DNA of 7,630 nt from the NCBI GenBank assembly GCA_031264425.1, contig JAISDY010000054.1:1-7630 (forward strand), in the 5' to 3' direction. The position numbers and the translations under genes were made by a program. Every line of letters starts with the position of its first letter. The first letter of the stretch is position 1. Below are positions 1 through 6,636 of this stretch, in pieces. The DNA is from Endomicrobium sp. (GTDB taxonomy: Bacteria > Elusimicrobiota > Endomicrobiia > Endomicrobiales > Endomicrobiaceae). The notes under the pieces were generated by a model. The model saw only the letters and a program-made list of their open reading frames with translations, did no database searches and was not told where the DNA came from.

Positions 1-1087
1 CATAGAGCGGTAGAGGAAAGGACAGAAGATAAAAAAACATCAGCATATTTGTGGAAACAAAAGCAGTTGAATTAAAAAAATTATAAACAAGAAAAACAAT
101 TATAGCAAACAAGACAAACGAGTATGTCTTTTTATCTTTTCCAAAGTTCAGCCTTTTTATTACAAAAAAGAAAAAAACAAATAAAAGAGCCAAGAAGAGA
201 ACAAATCCTATAATCCCGGTTTCAGCTAGAACCTGTAGGAATATATTATAGCAATATAAGACGTCAACATTTTCAACCGTACCGTAAGAAAGAGAAACGG
301 ATTTATAATTATTAAACCCGACGCCAAGGAGAAAGTTGTCCGTTATCACGGATAAAGCCGTTTTCCAAATCGGCAATCTTTCTGAGAAAAAAGAACTTTT
401 GAGAAGAAAATAAAAAGACAATATACCGCTCAAAGCAAAAACAGAAGAAAGAATTTTCTTTCTCTTATTACCTAAAATAAGCAAAGCCGCCGAAAATATA
501 AAGCTCGCAATACATACGGCAAACAAAGATCTTGTCATAAGTATGGCAATGAAAAATATAAACGATATGCATATGTAAATTCTTTTTTTTTCGTTCCAAA
601 AAGCAAAGGACAATGAAAGAGCTGACAGTAAAAAGCATGTCACGCAATTCATATATCCCGCTATGTCATTATTAGAAAACTCTTTTGATAAGGAAATAAT
701 AGAGACAAAAATATAAATCGTAAGCAAAAGACCTATTAGAACCGGAATAATCAACACTTTTTCTCTCTCTTCAGGCTTTAAAAAACCAATTAACAAATAC
801 ATTCCGCTCCCGGAAAAAAGCAAAAACATTTCGTTTCTTACATTGTATTTGAAATCTGAAAAATAATAAGAGACTATACAAAACAAAACAAATAAGGAAA
901 TTGGAAGCAAATAATTTTTTAAACTAGCTTTAAAACTGTTAAAAGAAGATATAAGAGTCATGAAAACAATAAAAAAAGATACGATATTTAGGCTTAAAGA
1001 GGATGAAAAACGAGAAAAAATTGAAAATATAAAAATTATAGAAAACAGAACTGTAAGAAAATTAAAATTTTCCAAATAGGAAAACAT
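1..1087 (-). CDS. O-antigen ligase / Wzy_C-family membrane protein (C-terminus cut by window edge)
   Basis: An open frame of 362 codons runs from ATG at 1087 off the left edge without a stop. The product is a polytopic membrane protein with many helices rich in Phe, Ile and Leu. Its second half carries the Wzy_C/O-antigen ligase signature: RLPIWKTAL (residues 237-245), NFLLGVGFNNY (251-261), then the large-loop end YNIFLQVLAETGIIGF (280-295), where classical members have HN in place of YN. Family members move lipid-linked glycans onto lipid A, polymerise O-antigen, or transfer glycans to pilin (PglL/PilO type). The start is supported by AGGAG six nt upstream and by a gap of one base after the prepilin peptidase stop, so the two are probably translated together. 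The pilin and peptidase neighbours make a pilin glycan ligase possible, but that is inference; a general polymerase or ligase role is equally compatible. Probably only a few tens of residues are missing. Confidence 0.8.
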   Translation of the reverse strand, partial: MFSYLENFNFLTVLFSIIFIFSIFSRFSSSLSLNIVSFFIVFMTLISSFNSFKASLKNYLLPISLFVLFCIVSYYFSDFKYNVRNEMFLLFSGSGMYLLIGFLKPEEREKVLIIPVLIGLLLTIYIFVSIISLSKEFSNNDIAGYMNCVTCFLLSALSLSFAFWNEKKRIYICISFIFFIAILMTRSLFAVCIASFIFSAALLILGNKRKKILSSVFALSGILSFYFLLKSSFFSERLPIWKTALSVITDNFLLGVGFNNYKSVSLSYGTVENVDVLYCYNIFLQVLAETGIIGFVLFLALLFVFFFFVIKRLNFGKDKKTYSFVLFAIIVFLVYNFFNSTAFVSTNMLMFFYLLSFPLPLY

Positions 1088-1088
1088 T

Positions 1089-1742
1089 TTAGACTCCTAA
1101 AATTTTAGCTTCCCACGCAAAAAACATATCAAACAATTGAATTGGTTTAGGGATAAACACAACGGCAACAGACGCCAATGATAAAAAAGGTCCAAACGGA
1201 ATATACATTTCTTTTGATTTCTTTTTAAATAAAATAAGAATAAGACCGACTATGCTTGCTAAAAACGAAGCAATAAAAATTGATAGTAAAACCCGGTCCG
1301 CACCAACAAAAGTTCCCACGCCTAGCATCAGTTTCACATCGCCTCCGCCCATAACTTCCTTTTTATAAAGAAATTCGCCTATCATGCCAATTAAAAATAA
1401 AATGCCGCCTCCGGCAAGAGCACCCAAAATGGAATTAAGCAACTTAAAAAAACAACTCTTGTCTAAAAAAATAGGATTAAAAAAGCTAAATAACAATCCA
1501 ATACCAAATAAAAGAGGCGGAGCTATTGCAGGGATCAGTTTATGAAAATAATCCTCAACTGAAACTAAAATCAAAATACCTGTAAAAAAAGAGAACGTCA
1601 AAAACTGTGGCGAAAAAGAAAATTTATAGAAAAGAAAAGCTAAAGAAATAGCGCAAATAAACCTTATGTAAAAACTTTTATGAATTGCGTTTCCGATTTT
1701 AAAACCTATATAAAAAACAAACAAAATTTTAAGAAGAGCCAT
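1089..1742 (-). CDS. Short type IV prepilin peptidase (A24 family)
   Basis: A 217-residue polytopic membrane aspartyl protease of the type IV leader peptidase family (PilD/GspO/TadV), which removes the short leader of prepilins at the cytoplasmic membrane face. The two catalytic aspartates are visible: Asp64 in SVEDYFHKLIP and Asp135 in MGGGDVKL, the GxGD motif. A PFGPFL motif follows at 182-187. About six to seven hydrophobic segments are present. The N-terminal cytosolic domain of full-length PilD, with its paired CxxC motifs and associated N-methylation, is missing: an FKIGNAI segment (14-20) leads straight into the catalytic half. The usual length is about 250-290 residues, so this is a reduced form. 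The ATG at 1742 lies two bases after the pilin-like gene stop, with GGAG about 12 nt upstream. The pilin just upstream is a natural candidate substrate, although its site is atypical. Confidence 0.9.
   Translation of the reverse strand: MALLKILFVFYIGFKIGNAIHKSFYIRFICAISLAFLFYKFSFSPQFLTFSFFTGILILVSVEDYFHKLIPAIAPPLLFGIGLLFSFFNPIFLDKSCFFKLLNSILGALAGGGILFLIGMIGEFLYKKEVMGGGDVKLMLGVGTFVGADRVLLSIFIASFLASIVGLILILFKKKSKEMYIPFGPFLSLASVAVVFIPKPIQLFDMFFAWEAKILGV
1094..1098 (-). promoter_or_regulatory. Ribosome binding site of the Wzy_C gene
   Basis: AGGAG on the minus strand, six nt before the ATG at 1087, lies inside the last codons of the prepilin peptidase gene. It fixes the start of the Wzy_C-like gene and indicates translational coupling with the gene before it. 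Confidence 0.7.
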
Positions 1743-1744
1743 TG

Positions 1745-2155
1745 CTATAACTTACTCCAATCGCCGTGTGAACAATTTATCCAAATTTGACCCTTTGTTC
1801 TACCGTTAGAATCAGGCGTATCGTCAACTTTATACGCCCAACCGCCGGAATCTGTGTTTGTGTTGAGGTTAGCTATTGTTATTTGGTTTGATTTTTTATG
1901 ATAAGGAATATAGACATATGGAATCTTTTCTATATATCCTTTTTCCACAAGCTCTTTAGAGATGTTGCTATCAGGATACCTTCCGTTATTATCGCTGTAA
2001 TACACGGCAATAGCGTTTCTTAATGACAAGAGCCCTTCTTTAGTTGCAATTTTCTTAGATTGCTCCAACACACTAAGACATTTGTAAGCAGTGAGAAAAA
2101 CAAGCAAACCTATAATTACAATTGCCGCAGCTATTTCAATTTTATTAATTCGCAT
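1745..2155 (-). CDS. Type IV pilin-like / pseudopilin protein with atypical leader
   Basis: A 136-residue protein with the pilin layout: an N-terminal hydrophobic helix (about 8-25) containing IEIAAAIVIIGLL, an amphipathic stretch, then SLRNAIAVYYSDNNGRYPDS (44-63), which resembles the GspG/PilE motif of a helix followed by a Tyr-Asn-Gly-Tyr-Pro turn. The C-terminal part has GGWAYKVD and GQIWINCSHGDW, a beta region seen in many pseudopilins. Glu7 aligns with the conserved Glu+5 of mature pilins, but this places Arg2 at position -1 where Gly is normal, and leaves a leader of only two residues. There is no in-frame start upstream before a TAG codon at 2168-2170. Cys26 and Cys128 are the only cysteines. 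It follows coaD by eight bases and precedes the prepilin peptidase. It is likely a minor pilin or pseudopilin; whether it is processed is open. Confidence 0.8.
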   Translation of the reverse strand: MRINKIEIAAAIVIIGLLVFLTAYKCLSVLEQSKKIATKEGLLSLRNAIAVYYSDNNGRYPDSNISKELVEKGYIEKIPYVYIPYHKKSNQITIANLNTNTDSGGWAYKVDDTPDSNGRTKGQIWINCSHGDWSKL

Positions 2156-2160
2156 ATTCG

Positions 2161-2165
2161 CCTTT
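2161..2165 (-). promoter_or_regulatory. Ribosome binding site of the pilin-like gene
   Basis: AAAGG on the minus strand, five nt before the ATG at 2155, overlaps the coaD stop codon. It supports this ATG as the true start and therefore the unusually short pilin leader. Confidence 0.6.
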
Positions 2166-2649
2166 ATCTATTTCTAATTCTTAATTCCAACTCAACGCAT
2201 TTAGGCACAAAAGCTCTCACACTTCCGCCAAGCATAGCTATTTCTTTTACCATGCTTGAAGAAAGAAACGTATAAGATTGGTCTGGAGTAAGAAATATGG
2301 TTTCAATCTTTTTATTTAATTTTCTGTTCATTAAAGCCATTTGGAATTCGTATTCAAAATCGGAAAGAGCCCTCAATCCTCTTATTAACACAAAAGAATT
2401 TATCTTCTTAAGATAATCGGCTAAAAGTCCTGAAAAAGACAAAATTTCAACATTTTTTAAATGTTTAGTAGATTTTCGCAACAAGCCAATTCTTTCTTGC
2501 AATGTAAAAGTATGTCTTTTATTAACATTATCCGTTACAGCCACTATTATATTTGGAAACAAATTAGAAGCTCTTGTTATAATATCCAAATGTCCGTTTG
2601 TGGGAGGGTCAAAACTACCGGGATAAACCGCTGAAAAATTTCTGTCCAT
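2164..2649 (-). CDS. coaD: Phosphopantetheine adenylyltransferase
   Basis: A 161-residue cytoplasmic nucleotidyltransferase, the usual length for CoaD. It transfers AMP from ATP to 4'-phosphopantetheine to give dephospho-CoA, the penultimate step of coenzyme A synthesis. The family motifs are present in order: AVYPGSFDPPTNGHLDII (7-24) with the TxGH nucleotide-binding site (17-20), FTLQERIGLL (48-57), GLLADYL (74-80), LIRGLRALSDFEYEFQMA (88-105), and the second nucleotide motif TFLSSSMVKEI (127-137) followed by GGSVRAFVP. The ATG at 2649 fits family N-termini, which begin a few residues before the YPGSFDP motif. No Shine-Dalgarno is seen and a strong promoter-like sequence ends seven nt before the ATG, so translation may be leaderless. 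It heads the coaD, pilin, prepilin peptidase, Wzy_C series; CoA synthesis has no obvious link with those genes, so the grouping may be only transcriptional. Confidence 0.97.
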   Translation of the reverse strand: MDRNFSAVYPGSFDPPTNGHLDIITRASNLFPNIIVAVTDNVNKRHTFTLQERIGLLRKSTKHLKNVEILSFSGLLADYLKKINSFVLIRGLRALSDFEYEFQMALMNRKLNKKIETIFLTPDQSYTFLSSSMVKEIAMLGGSVRAFVPKCVELELRIRNR

Positions 2650-2656
2650 GACGAAT

Positions 2657-2686
2657 TTTATATCAATTTTAACATTAATGTGTCAA
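2657..2686 (-). promoter_or_regulatory. Sigma70-type promoter before coaD
   Basis: On the minus strand a perfect -35 box TTGACA (2681-2686) is followed by an 18-nt spacer and TATAAA (2657-2662). TGA directly before the -10 gives an extended TGn element. It sits in the 66-nt gap between the second GGDEF gene and coaD, the largest gap in the window. Transcription would start near 2649-2650, at or next to the coaD ATG. No hairpin terminator is seen in the same gap, so read-through from the GGDEF genes is also possible. Confidence 0.6.
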
Positions 2687-2715
2687 TAAAGATTTAATCG
2701 GAAAAAATAGAGATT

Positions 2716-4044
2716 TTACTTCTTTATATCATCATATAGTACGACTTTATCTTTGCCTTGCTTTTTTGCCTCATAAAGGGCTTTATCGGCACTTTTTATC
2801 AAAAGATCGGGATTGGATATTTCTCTTGAGTCTGCGCTTACTCCAATGCTTATGGTAATGCTAAATTTTTTGCCATTTTCATTAAAGACCAGCGATTTTA
2901 CGGCTTCTTTTATTTTAAAGGATAAGTCTTTTACTTCTTTCTTATTTACTATAGGCATTAGTATTATAAATTCTTCACCGCCGTATCTGCCGACCAAATC
3001 TCCGGGTCTTGCCGAATCTGAGACAGTTTTGGCAATGGAAGCAAGCGTTAAATCGCCAGCTAAATGCCCATGTTCGTCATTAACTCTTTTAAAAGAATCT
3101 AAGTCCAGCATCAAAATATAAAAATTATAATCATAACGTTTTTTTCTTTGAATCTCAAACTCCAATCTTTGCAAAAAATAACGCTTAATCAACAGTCCCG
3201 TCAAACCGTCTCTTCTTGATCTGTATAACATTGTTTCAAAAAGAGTTGCTCTTCTAAATCCCAATGAAATCTGAGGGGCAAAAATCATGCCTTCTTCAAC
3301 AAATCTGCCTGAATATTGCTTATCGGTCGCTATTATTAAACAGCCGAGAATATTGCTTCCAATTTTTAAAAACCAATAGACAACTTTGCAACCGTCAATA
3401 TCCAAGTCAGAGCTGACGCCGTAACTTTTATCTTTATTCAACAAATCGGGCAAATTGGCAATATCCCTGTTATGAAATACGCCCGAAGTCTTTAGGATAA
3501 TCCAGCCTGATTGTGCTCTCTCAAAAAACGCCTGACCTCTAGAACCGGCTTGTCCGTCAAAAGAATTCAAAATAACTTCCGCATACTCGTCTTTGGATAT
3601 GCTCGTATACAAATTTTTCCACATACCGTAAAATCTAATTATTTTATCTATATTGTCTTCTTGCTTTTGCCGTTTATAAAATATTTTTCTGTATTTAGAA
3701 AGAGTAATTTGATATTTTAATTTGAGCTCCTTATTTTTCTTAAATAAAAATTTTTCCATATCCTTTGACTTTTTATAGAAATAATAAGGCGCGGGCAGCA
3801 AAGAAAGAAAAATTGCGCAGGCACTAAATGCGGAAAAAGGATATTCTCTTGTAAAAGTAAGAGCTACTGCGCAAGCTATGGGAGAAAAAATAAAAACCGC
3901 TTTTTTGTGCCAATAAGCATAGAAAAGACCCGCTAATGCCACGAATGACGACCAAACCATAGCGCTATCTTTGCCCGGAATGATGAAAAATAAAAATATC
4001 AGAGCTAAAAGGAGATATAGTAATATCAATATTTTTTTATTCAT
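2716..4044 (-). CDS. Membrane diguanylate cyclase with GAF-like region (second of tandem pair)
   Basis: A predicted enzyme making cyclic di-GMP from two GTP. I place the start at ATG 4044 (442 residues), because the hydrophobic helices begin there (MNKKILILLYLL) and an upstream ATG at 4158 would force 122 nt of overlap with the previous gene. Layout: four membrane helices (about 4-23, 28-45, 49-64, 71-90), a basic coiled coil (92-137), a divergent GAF-like sensor region (about 140-270) and a GGDEF domain (277-440). The GGDEF domain has RDGLTGL, the metal site DLDSFKRVND, HGHLAGD, active site GGEEF (355-359) and the inhibitory site RPGD (346-349) five residues before it. All key residues for activity and product inhibition are present. 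The start overlaps the stop of the preceding GGDEF gene by eight bases, so translation is probably coupled. The signal sensed is unknown. Confidence 0.93.
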   Translation of the reverse strand: MNKKILILLYLLLALIFLFFIIPGKDSAMVWSSFVALAGLFYAYWHKKAVFIFSPIACAVALTFTREYPFSAFSACAIFLSLLPAPYYFYKKSKDMEKFLFKKNKELKLKYQITLSKYRKIFYKRQKQEDNIDKIIRFYGMWKNLYTSISKDEYAEVILNSFDGQAGSRGQAFFERAQSGWIILKTSGVFHNRDIANLPDLLNKDKSYGVSSDLDIDGCKVVYWFLKIGSNILGCLIIATDKQYSGRFVEEGMIFAPQISLGFRRATLFETMLYRSRRDGLTGLLIKRYFLQRLEFEIQRKKRYDYNFYILMLDLDSFKRVNDEHGHLAGDLTLASIAKTVSDSARPGDLVGRYGGEEFIILMPIVNKKEVKDLSFKIKEAVKSLVFNENGKKFSITISIGVSADSREISNPDLLIKSADKALYEAKKQGKDKVVLYDDIKK

Positions 4045-5416
4045 ATATATATTCTTCAACCCTATTTTTCCCCAAACGTTTGGCTTTATAAAGAGCTTCG
4101 TCGGCATTTTTGAGAAATTCCTCCTGAGACACTTGAGCTTTGCCATTAAGCGAAACAAAGCCCAAGCTGACCGTTATTTTTAAACGAACGGACAGCAAAC
4201 TTTCAACAGGAATAAAGAAATCTTCGCGTTCTATAAACATTCTAATTTTCTCTAAAATTTTGTAAGCCTCTTTGGAAGATGTATGCAACATCATACAGGC
4301 GAATTCCTCTCCGCCATATCTTGCTATAAAATCAGATTCTCTAAAGTTTAACCGCAAGATAGAAGCTATCCGCCTGAGAACAAAATCGCCGGCTTGATGA
4401 CCGTACTTATCGTTCACTTCTTTAAACCCGTCTAAGTCCAATAGTCCTAAAGAAAAAGGTATATTATTATTTAATGAACGATTCAACTCTTCGCTCAATC
4501 TTTCTTTAAAATAAGTGTTTGTGTAAAGCCCGGTTAAACCGTCGGATATTGCCAAAGATTGCAATTGTTTATAGAGATAAAAATTATTTAAAGCCATGGC
4601 TATAACGCTTGAAAACATTGACAATTGCTGCAAATTCTCCTGCGAAAAAAAATTCTCATTATAAGACGAGCCTTCCAAAATACCCCAAAATATTTCGTTA
4701 AACTTAATAGGAACGGCTATAACGGATATTTTTCCAGACTTATGCATATTCTCAAAGCGGTTATCTTTTTTAATATTTGAGACTATCAATGGACTAGACG
4801 TCTGTTTTATATAAGAAGCAATCTCATCGCTATTATCATATTTTCTTAATTTCCAAGTTCCTTTAGAAAAAAGCATAAAAGTAATATGTTCCGACTTATG
4901 TATTATTTCTTTTTCGTTTAAAGAACTATGAAAGGTTTGAAGAATATCGCCTATTTTTCTGAAATTTTCAATTTGTCCTGACAAAGTGTCGCTTATTTTG
5001 TTATTTTCGGAAATCGCAAATTCTTTTTCGGCAATTTTTTTGTTTAAATTGTCGCTTTCAACTAGAAATTTATCTTTAATATAAACGTACCTCCTTTTGT
5101 AAAGTTCAAGAATTAAATATACTCCAAGTATTGCCAAACACTCAAATAGTAACATATATATTTCTGTTTTCAATTCAACAAAAAATAAAGATTCCACAAT
5201 ACCTACAACAATAGATATAGACGTTAGAATTCCGTTGAAAGTACTTCCTGAAAAGTAATAAAGTATTATTATAGGAACGGCAATGACAGGGAAATACATA
5301 ACCGGATGCTTTAGCAAATTAACAGCCCAAACAATAAAAAAAATTCCCGAAGCGACGGGCAGGAGAGAATCATAAACAATATTTATAATATTTTTGTTTA
5401 CTCTATTTTCTTGCAT
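4037..5416 (-). CDS. Membrane diguanylate cyclase with GAF-like region (first of tandem pair)
   Basis: A predicted cyclic di-GMP synthase of 459 residues from ATG 5416. A TTG at 5431, directly after the preceding stop, would add five residues (464); neither start has a clear Shine-Dalgarno. Four membrane helices (about 18-35, 41-55, 61-81, 86-105) are followed by a coiled coil (110-155), a GAF-like region (155-280, with PLIVSNIKKDNRF and VIAVPIKFNEIFWGIL) and a GGDEF domain (288-457). SDGLTGLY, DLDGFKEVND, YGHQAGDF, GGEEF (368-372) and the inhibitory RESD site (359-362) are all intact. The GAF signature of a disfavoured-condition phrase followed by a hydrophobic beta strand is typical of GAF-GGDEF proteins. 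It shares its whole architecture with the next gene but the sequences have diverged strongly, which suggests an old duplication. It follows the SpoVG-like gene by about 15 nt. Confidence 0.93.
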   Translation of the reverse strand: MQENRVNKNIINIVYDSLLPVASGIFFIVWAVNLLKHPVMYFPVIAVPIIILYYFSGSTFNGILTSISIVVGIVESLFFVELKTEIYMLLFECLAILGVYLILELYKRRYVYIKDKFLVESDNLNKKIAEKEFAISENNKISDTLSGQIENFRKIGDILQTFHSSLNEKEIIHKSEHITFMLFSKGTWKLRKYDNSDEIASYIKQTSSPLIVSNIKKDNRFENMHKSGKISVIAVPIKFNEIFWGILEGSSYNENFFSQENLQQLSMFSSVIAMALNNFYLYKQLQSLAISDGLTGLYTNTYFKERLSEELNRSLNNNIPFSLGLLDLDGFKEVNDKYGHQAGDFVLRRIASILRLNFRESDFIARYGGEEFACMMLHTSSKEAYKILEKIRMFIEREDFFIPVESLLSVRLKITVSLGFVSLNGKAQVSQEEFLKNADEALYKAKRLGKNRVEEYIYE

Positions 5417-5431
5417 AATTATAATTACCAA

Positions 5432-5989
5432 CTATCTTGCAACTAAAGTATAATCCGTAATCAGTTTTTTTTCAATATTCTTTTGCAAGTTTTTGTTTAT
5501 AAACGTAAAATTCTTTATCCAAACGCCGCTCTTCAAATCTGAAGGCCACGCTATCCATAAACCTTTTTTGCCGTTCATAATACGACATTCAACTTCAATA
5601 TCATCGTCAAAAATAATGGAGGCGAACGCTTTTATAGACTTATTATTTTTCAAAACCGACATTTTATTTATTTTAAAAGACGTCATGCGTTTTCCTGAAA
5701 ACGTATTATTACTCAACAAGGCGTCTATCAAATAATTTTTAAAATCTTTTCTTAAAACAGCGATTTGTTTGTAAGTTTTGTTCTTATTCTTGTATTCAGG
5801 AAATTCCAAAACATTGTCTATTAAAGATATATTTGAGATTTTAATATCGTCGTTTAAAACAACTTCATAAAATTCGGCTGTTTTTTGAACTTTAGTGATT
5901 TTCAGACCGGCAAACAACACGGGAGAGAGCGACAAACAAATTGCAGCGACAAAAATTAGGACTTTAGCTCGCAAAGAAAAAATTAGCAT
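5432..5989 (-). CDS. Exported protein with two tandem SpoVG-like domains
   Basis: A 185-residue protein with a Sec-type signal peptide: basic Arg7 and Lys9, a hydrophobic core LIFVAAICLSLSPVLF (11-26), and a likely cut after Ala27. The C-terminal half (104-180) matches SpoVG well: KINKM, then KAFASIIFDDDIEVECRI (120-137), NGKKGLWIAWPS (139-150; SpoVG has a G-LF-VAMPS equivalent), and FINKNLQKNIEKKLITDY (163-180), like the PIN...IQ..VL.EY end of SpoVG. The first half (29-94) repeats the pattern in diverged form: KITKV, EVVLNDDIKISNISLIDN, LEFPEY, then a helix LRKDFKNYLIDALLS. SpoVG is normally a single-domain cytoplasmic nucleic-acid-binding regulator of under about 100 residues, so a duplicated, exported version is unusual. 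The KRTP-like basic stretch after AMPS is not conserved. The ATG overlaps the stop of the CpXC gene (TAATG). Its function is unknown. Confidence 0.8.
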   Translation of the reverse strand: MLIFSLRAKVLIFVAAICLSLSPVLFAGLKITKVQKTAEFYEVVLNDDIKISNISLIDNVLEFPEYKNKNKTYKQIAVLRKDFKNYLIDALLSNNTFSGKRMTSFKINKMSVLKNNKSIKAFASIIFDDDIEVECRIMNGKKGLWIAWPSDLKSGVWIKNFTFINKNLQKNIEKKLITDYTLVAR

Positions 5990-6630
5990 TATTTTATGTC
6001 TGAAATATTTATTCTACGCTTTGATATTTTTTTCAACAGCTCAGCATAATGCAAAAGGTTAGGATTATATTTAACAAGGGTTTGCAAACTCTCCGTTAAG
6101 GCTTTTACATCCAGCTCTTTTAGACCTTTAGGCATGGGAAGCAATTTCGGGATTCCAAGCCTGCGCGAAAGATGAGGGGATATTTTTACAATTTTTAGAG
6201 ACAATTTCGGCGCAATATATTTTAAAATAGCTTCTTCGTCCTCAATATTCTGTTCTGAACGAAGCAACAAAACCAAGTCTTCAATACCAAACAAAAGAAT
6301 AGGCTCATAATTTATTTTTCGTCTTTCCTCAAAGTTCGCTAATGCAAGTTCAAACTCTTTCTTCATCTTAGCCTTACATTGAGCGGCTTGCTCTTGGAAA
6401 CTCAAAGGATAAACGAAGGCTATAAGCTCGTTCTCGCTGTCGTGGTAGAGTATAAAACACTCGGCAAAGAACATTTCCCCACAAACAGGGCACGAAACTA
6501 AGTTAATTTCACCCGCTATCAAAGCTTCCTTTAGTTCAGGGTTGTCCACAACGCTTATAGCGGAAAGCAAACTTGCCTCAAAGAGGTGTCCTTGAGGACA
6601 TTTTATTTTTTCAATATTAGAAATTGTCAT
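5989..6630 (-). CDS. CpXC-domain zinc-binding protein
   Basis: A 213-residue, probably cytoplasmic protein. Residues 8-75 match the CpXC family: a first cysteine motif CPQGHLFEA (11-19), VVDNPELKEALIAGEINL (27-44), a second motif SCPVCGEMFF (46-55), and LYHDSENELIAFVYP (61-75). The family is presumed to bind zinc and its molecular role is not established. The first motif lacks its second cysteine (Gly where Cys is usual), leaving Cys11, His15, Cys47 and Cys50 as possible ligands. The remaining part (80-213) is mostly helical, charged and without recognised motifs. No Shine-Dalgarno precedes the ATG at 6630; a possible promoter ends six nt before it. It is first in the run with the SpoVG-like gene and the two GGDEF genes and shares TAATG with the SpoVG-like gene, so a shared role is likely. 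Confidence 0.82.
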   Translation of the reverse strand: MTISNIEKIKCPQGHLFEASLLSAISVVDNPELKEALIAGEINLVSCPVCGEMFFAECFILYHDSENELIAFVYPLSFQEQAAQCKAKMKKEFELALANFEERRKINYEPILLFGIEDLVLLLRSEQNIEDEEAILKYIAPKLSLKIVKISPHLSRRLGIPKLLPMPKGLKELDVKALTESLQTLVKYNPNLLHYAELLKKISKRRINISDIK

Positions 6631-6636
6631 ACAGAA

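Noticed and set aside
2060..2275. Plus-strand open frame across the pilin-like and coaD genes
   Set aside because: It lies opposite two well-supported genes, has no family resemblance and no ribosome binding site.
2650..2715. Rho-independent terminator after the second GGDEF gene
   Set aside because: Only T-runs and a tiny GATT/AATC symmetry are present; there is no GC-rich stem.
2813..3121. Plus-strand open frame opposite the second GGDEF domain
   Set aside because: Antisense to the conserved GGDEF motifs; composition is that of a reverse-complement shadow.
4045..4158. N-terminal extension of the second GGDEF protein to ATG 4158
   Set aside because: It would overlap the GGDEF domain end of the previous gene by 122 nt and puts 38 basic residues before the first membrane helix; ATG 4044 gives a natural start.
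5493..5735. Plus-strand open frame opposite the SpoVG-like gene
   Set aside because: Antisense to conserved SpoVG-like residues and without recognisable features.
5936..5989. Lipoprotein signal at Cys18 of the SpoVG-like protein
   Set aside because: The residues before Cys18 (AAI) do not make a proper lipobox; a Sec cut after Ala27 fits better.
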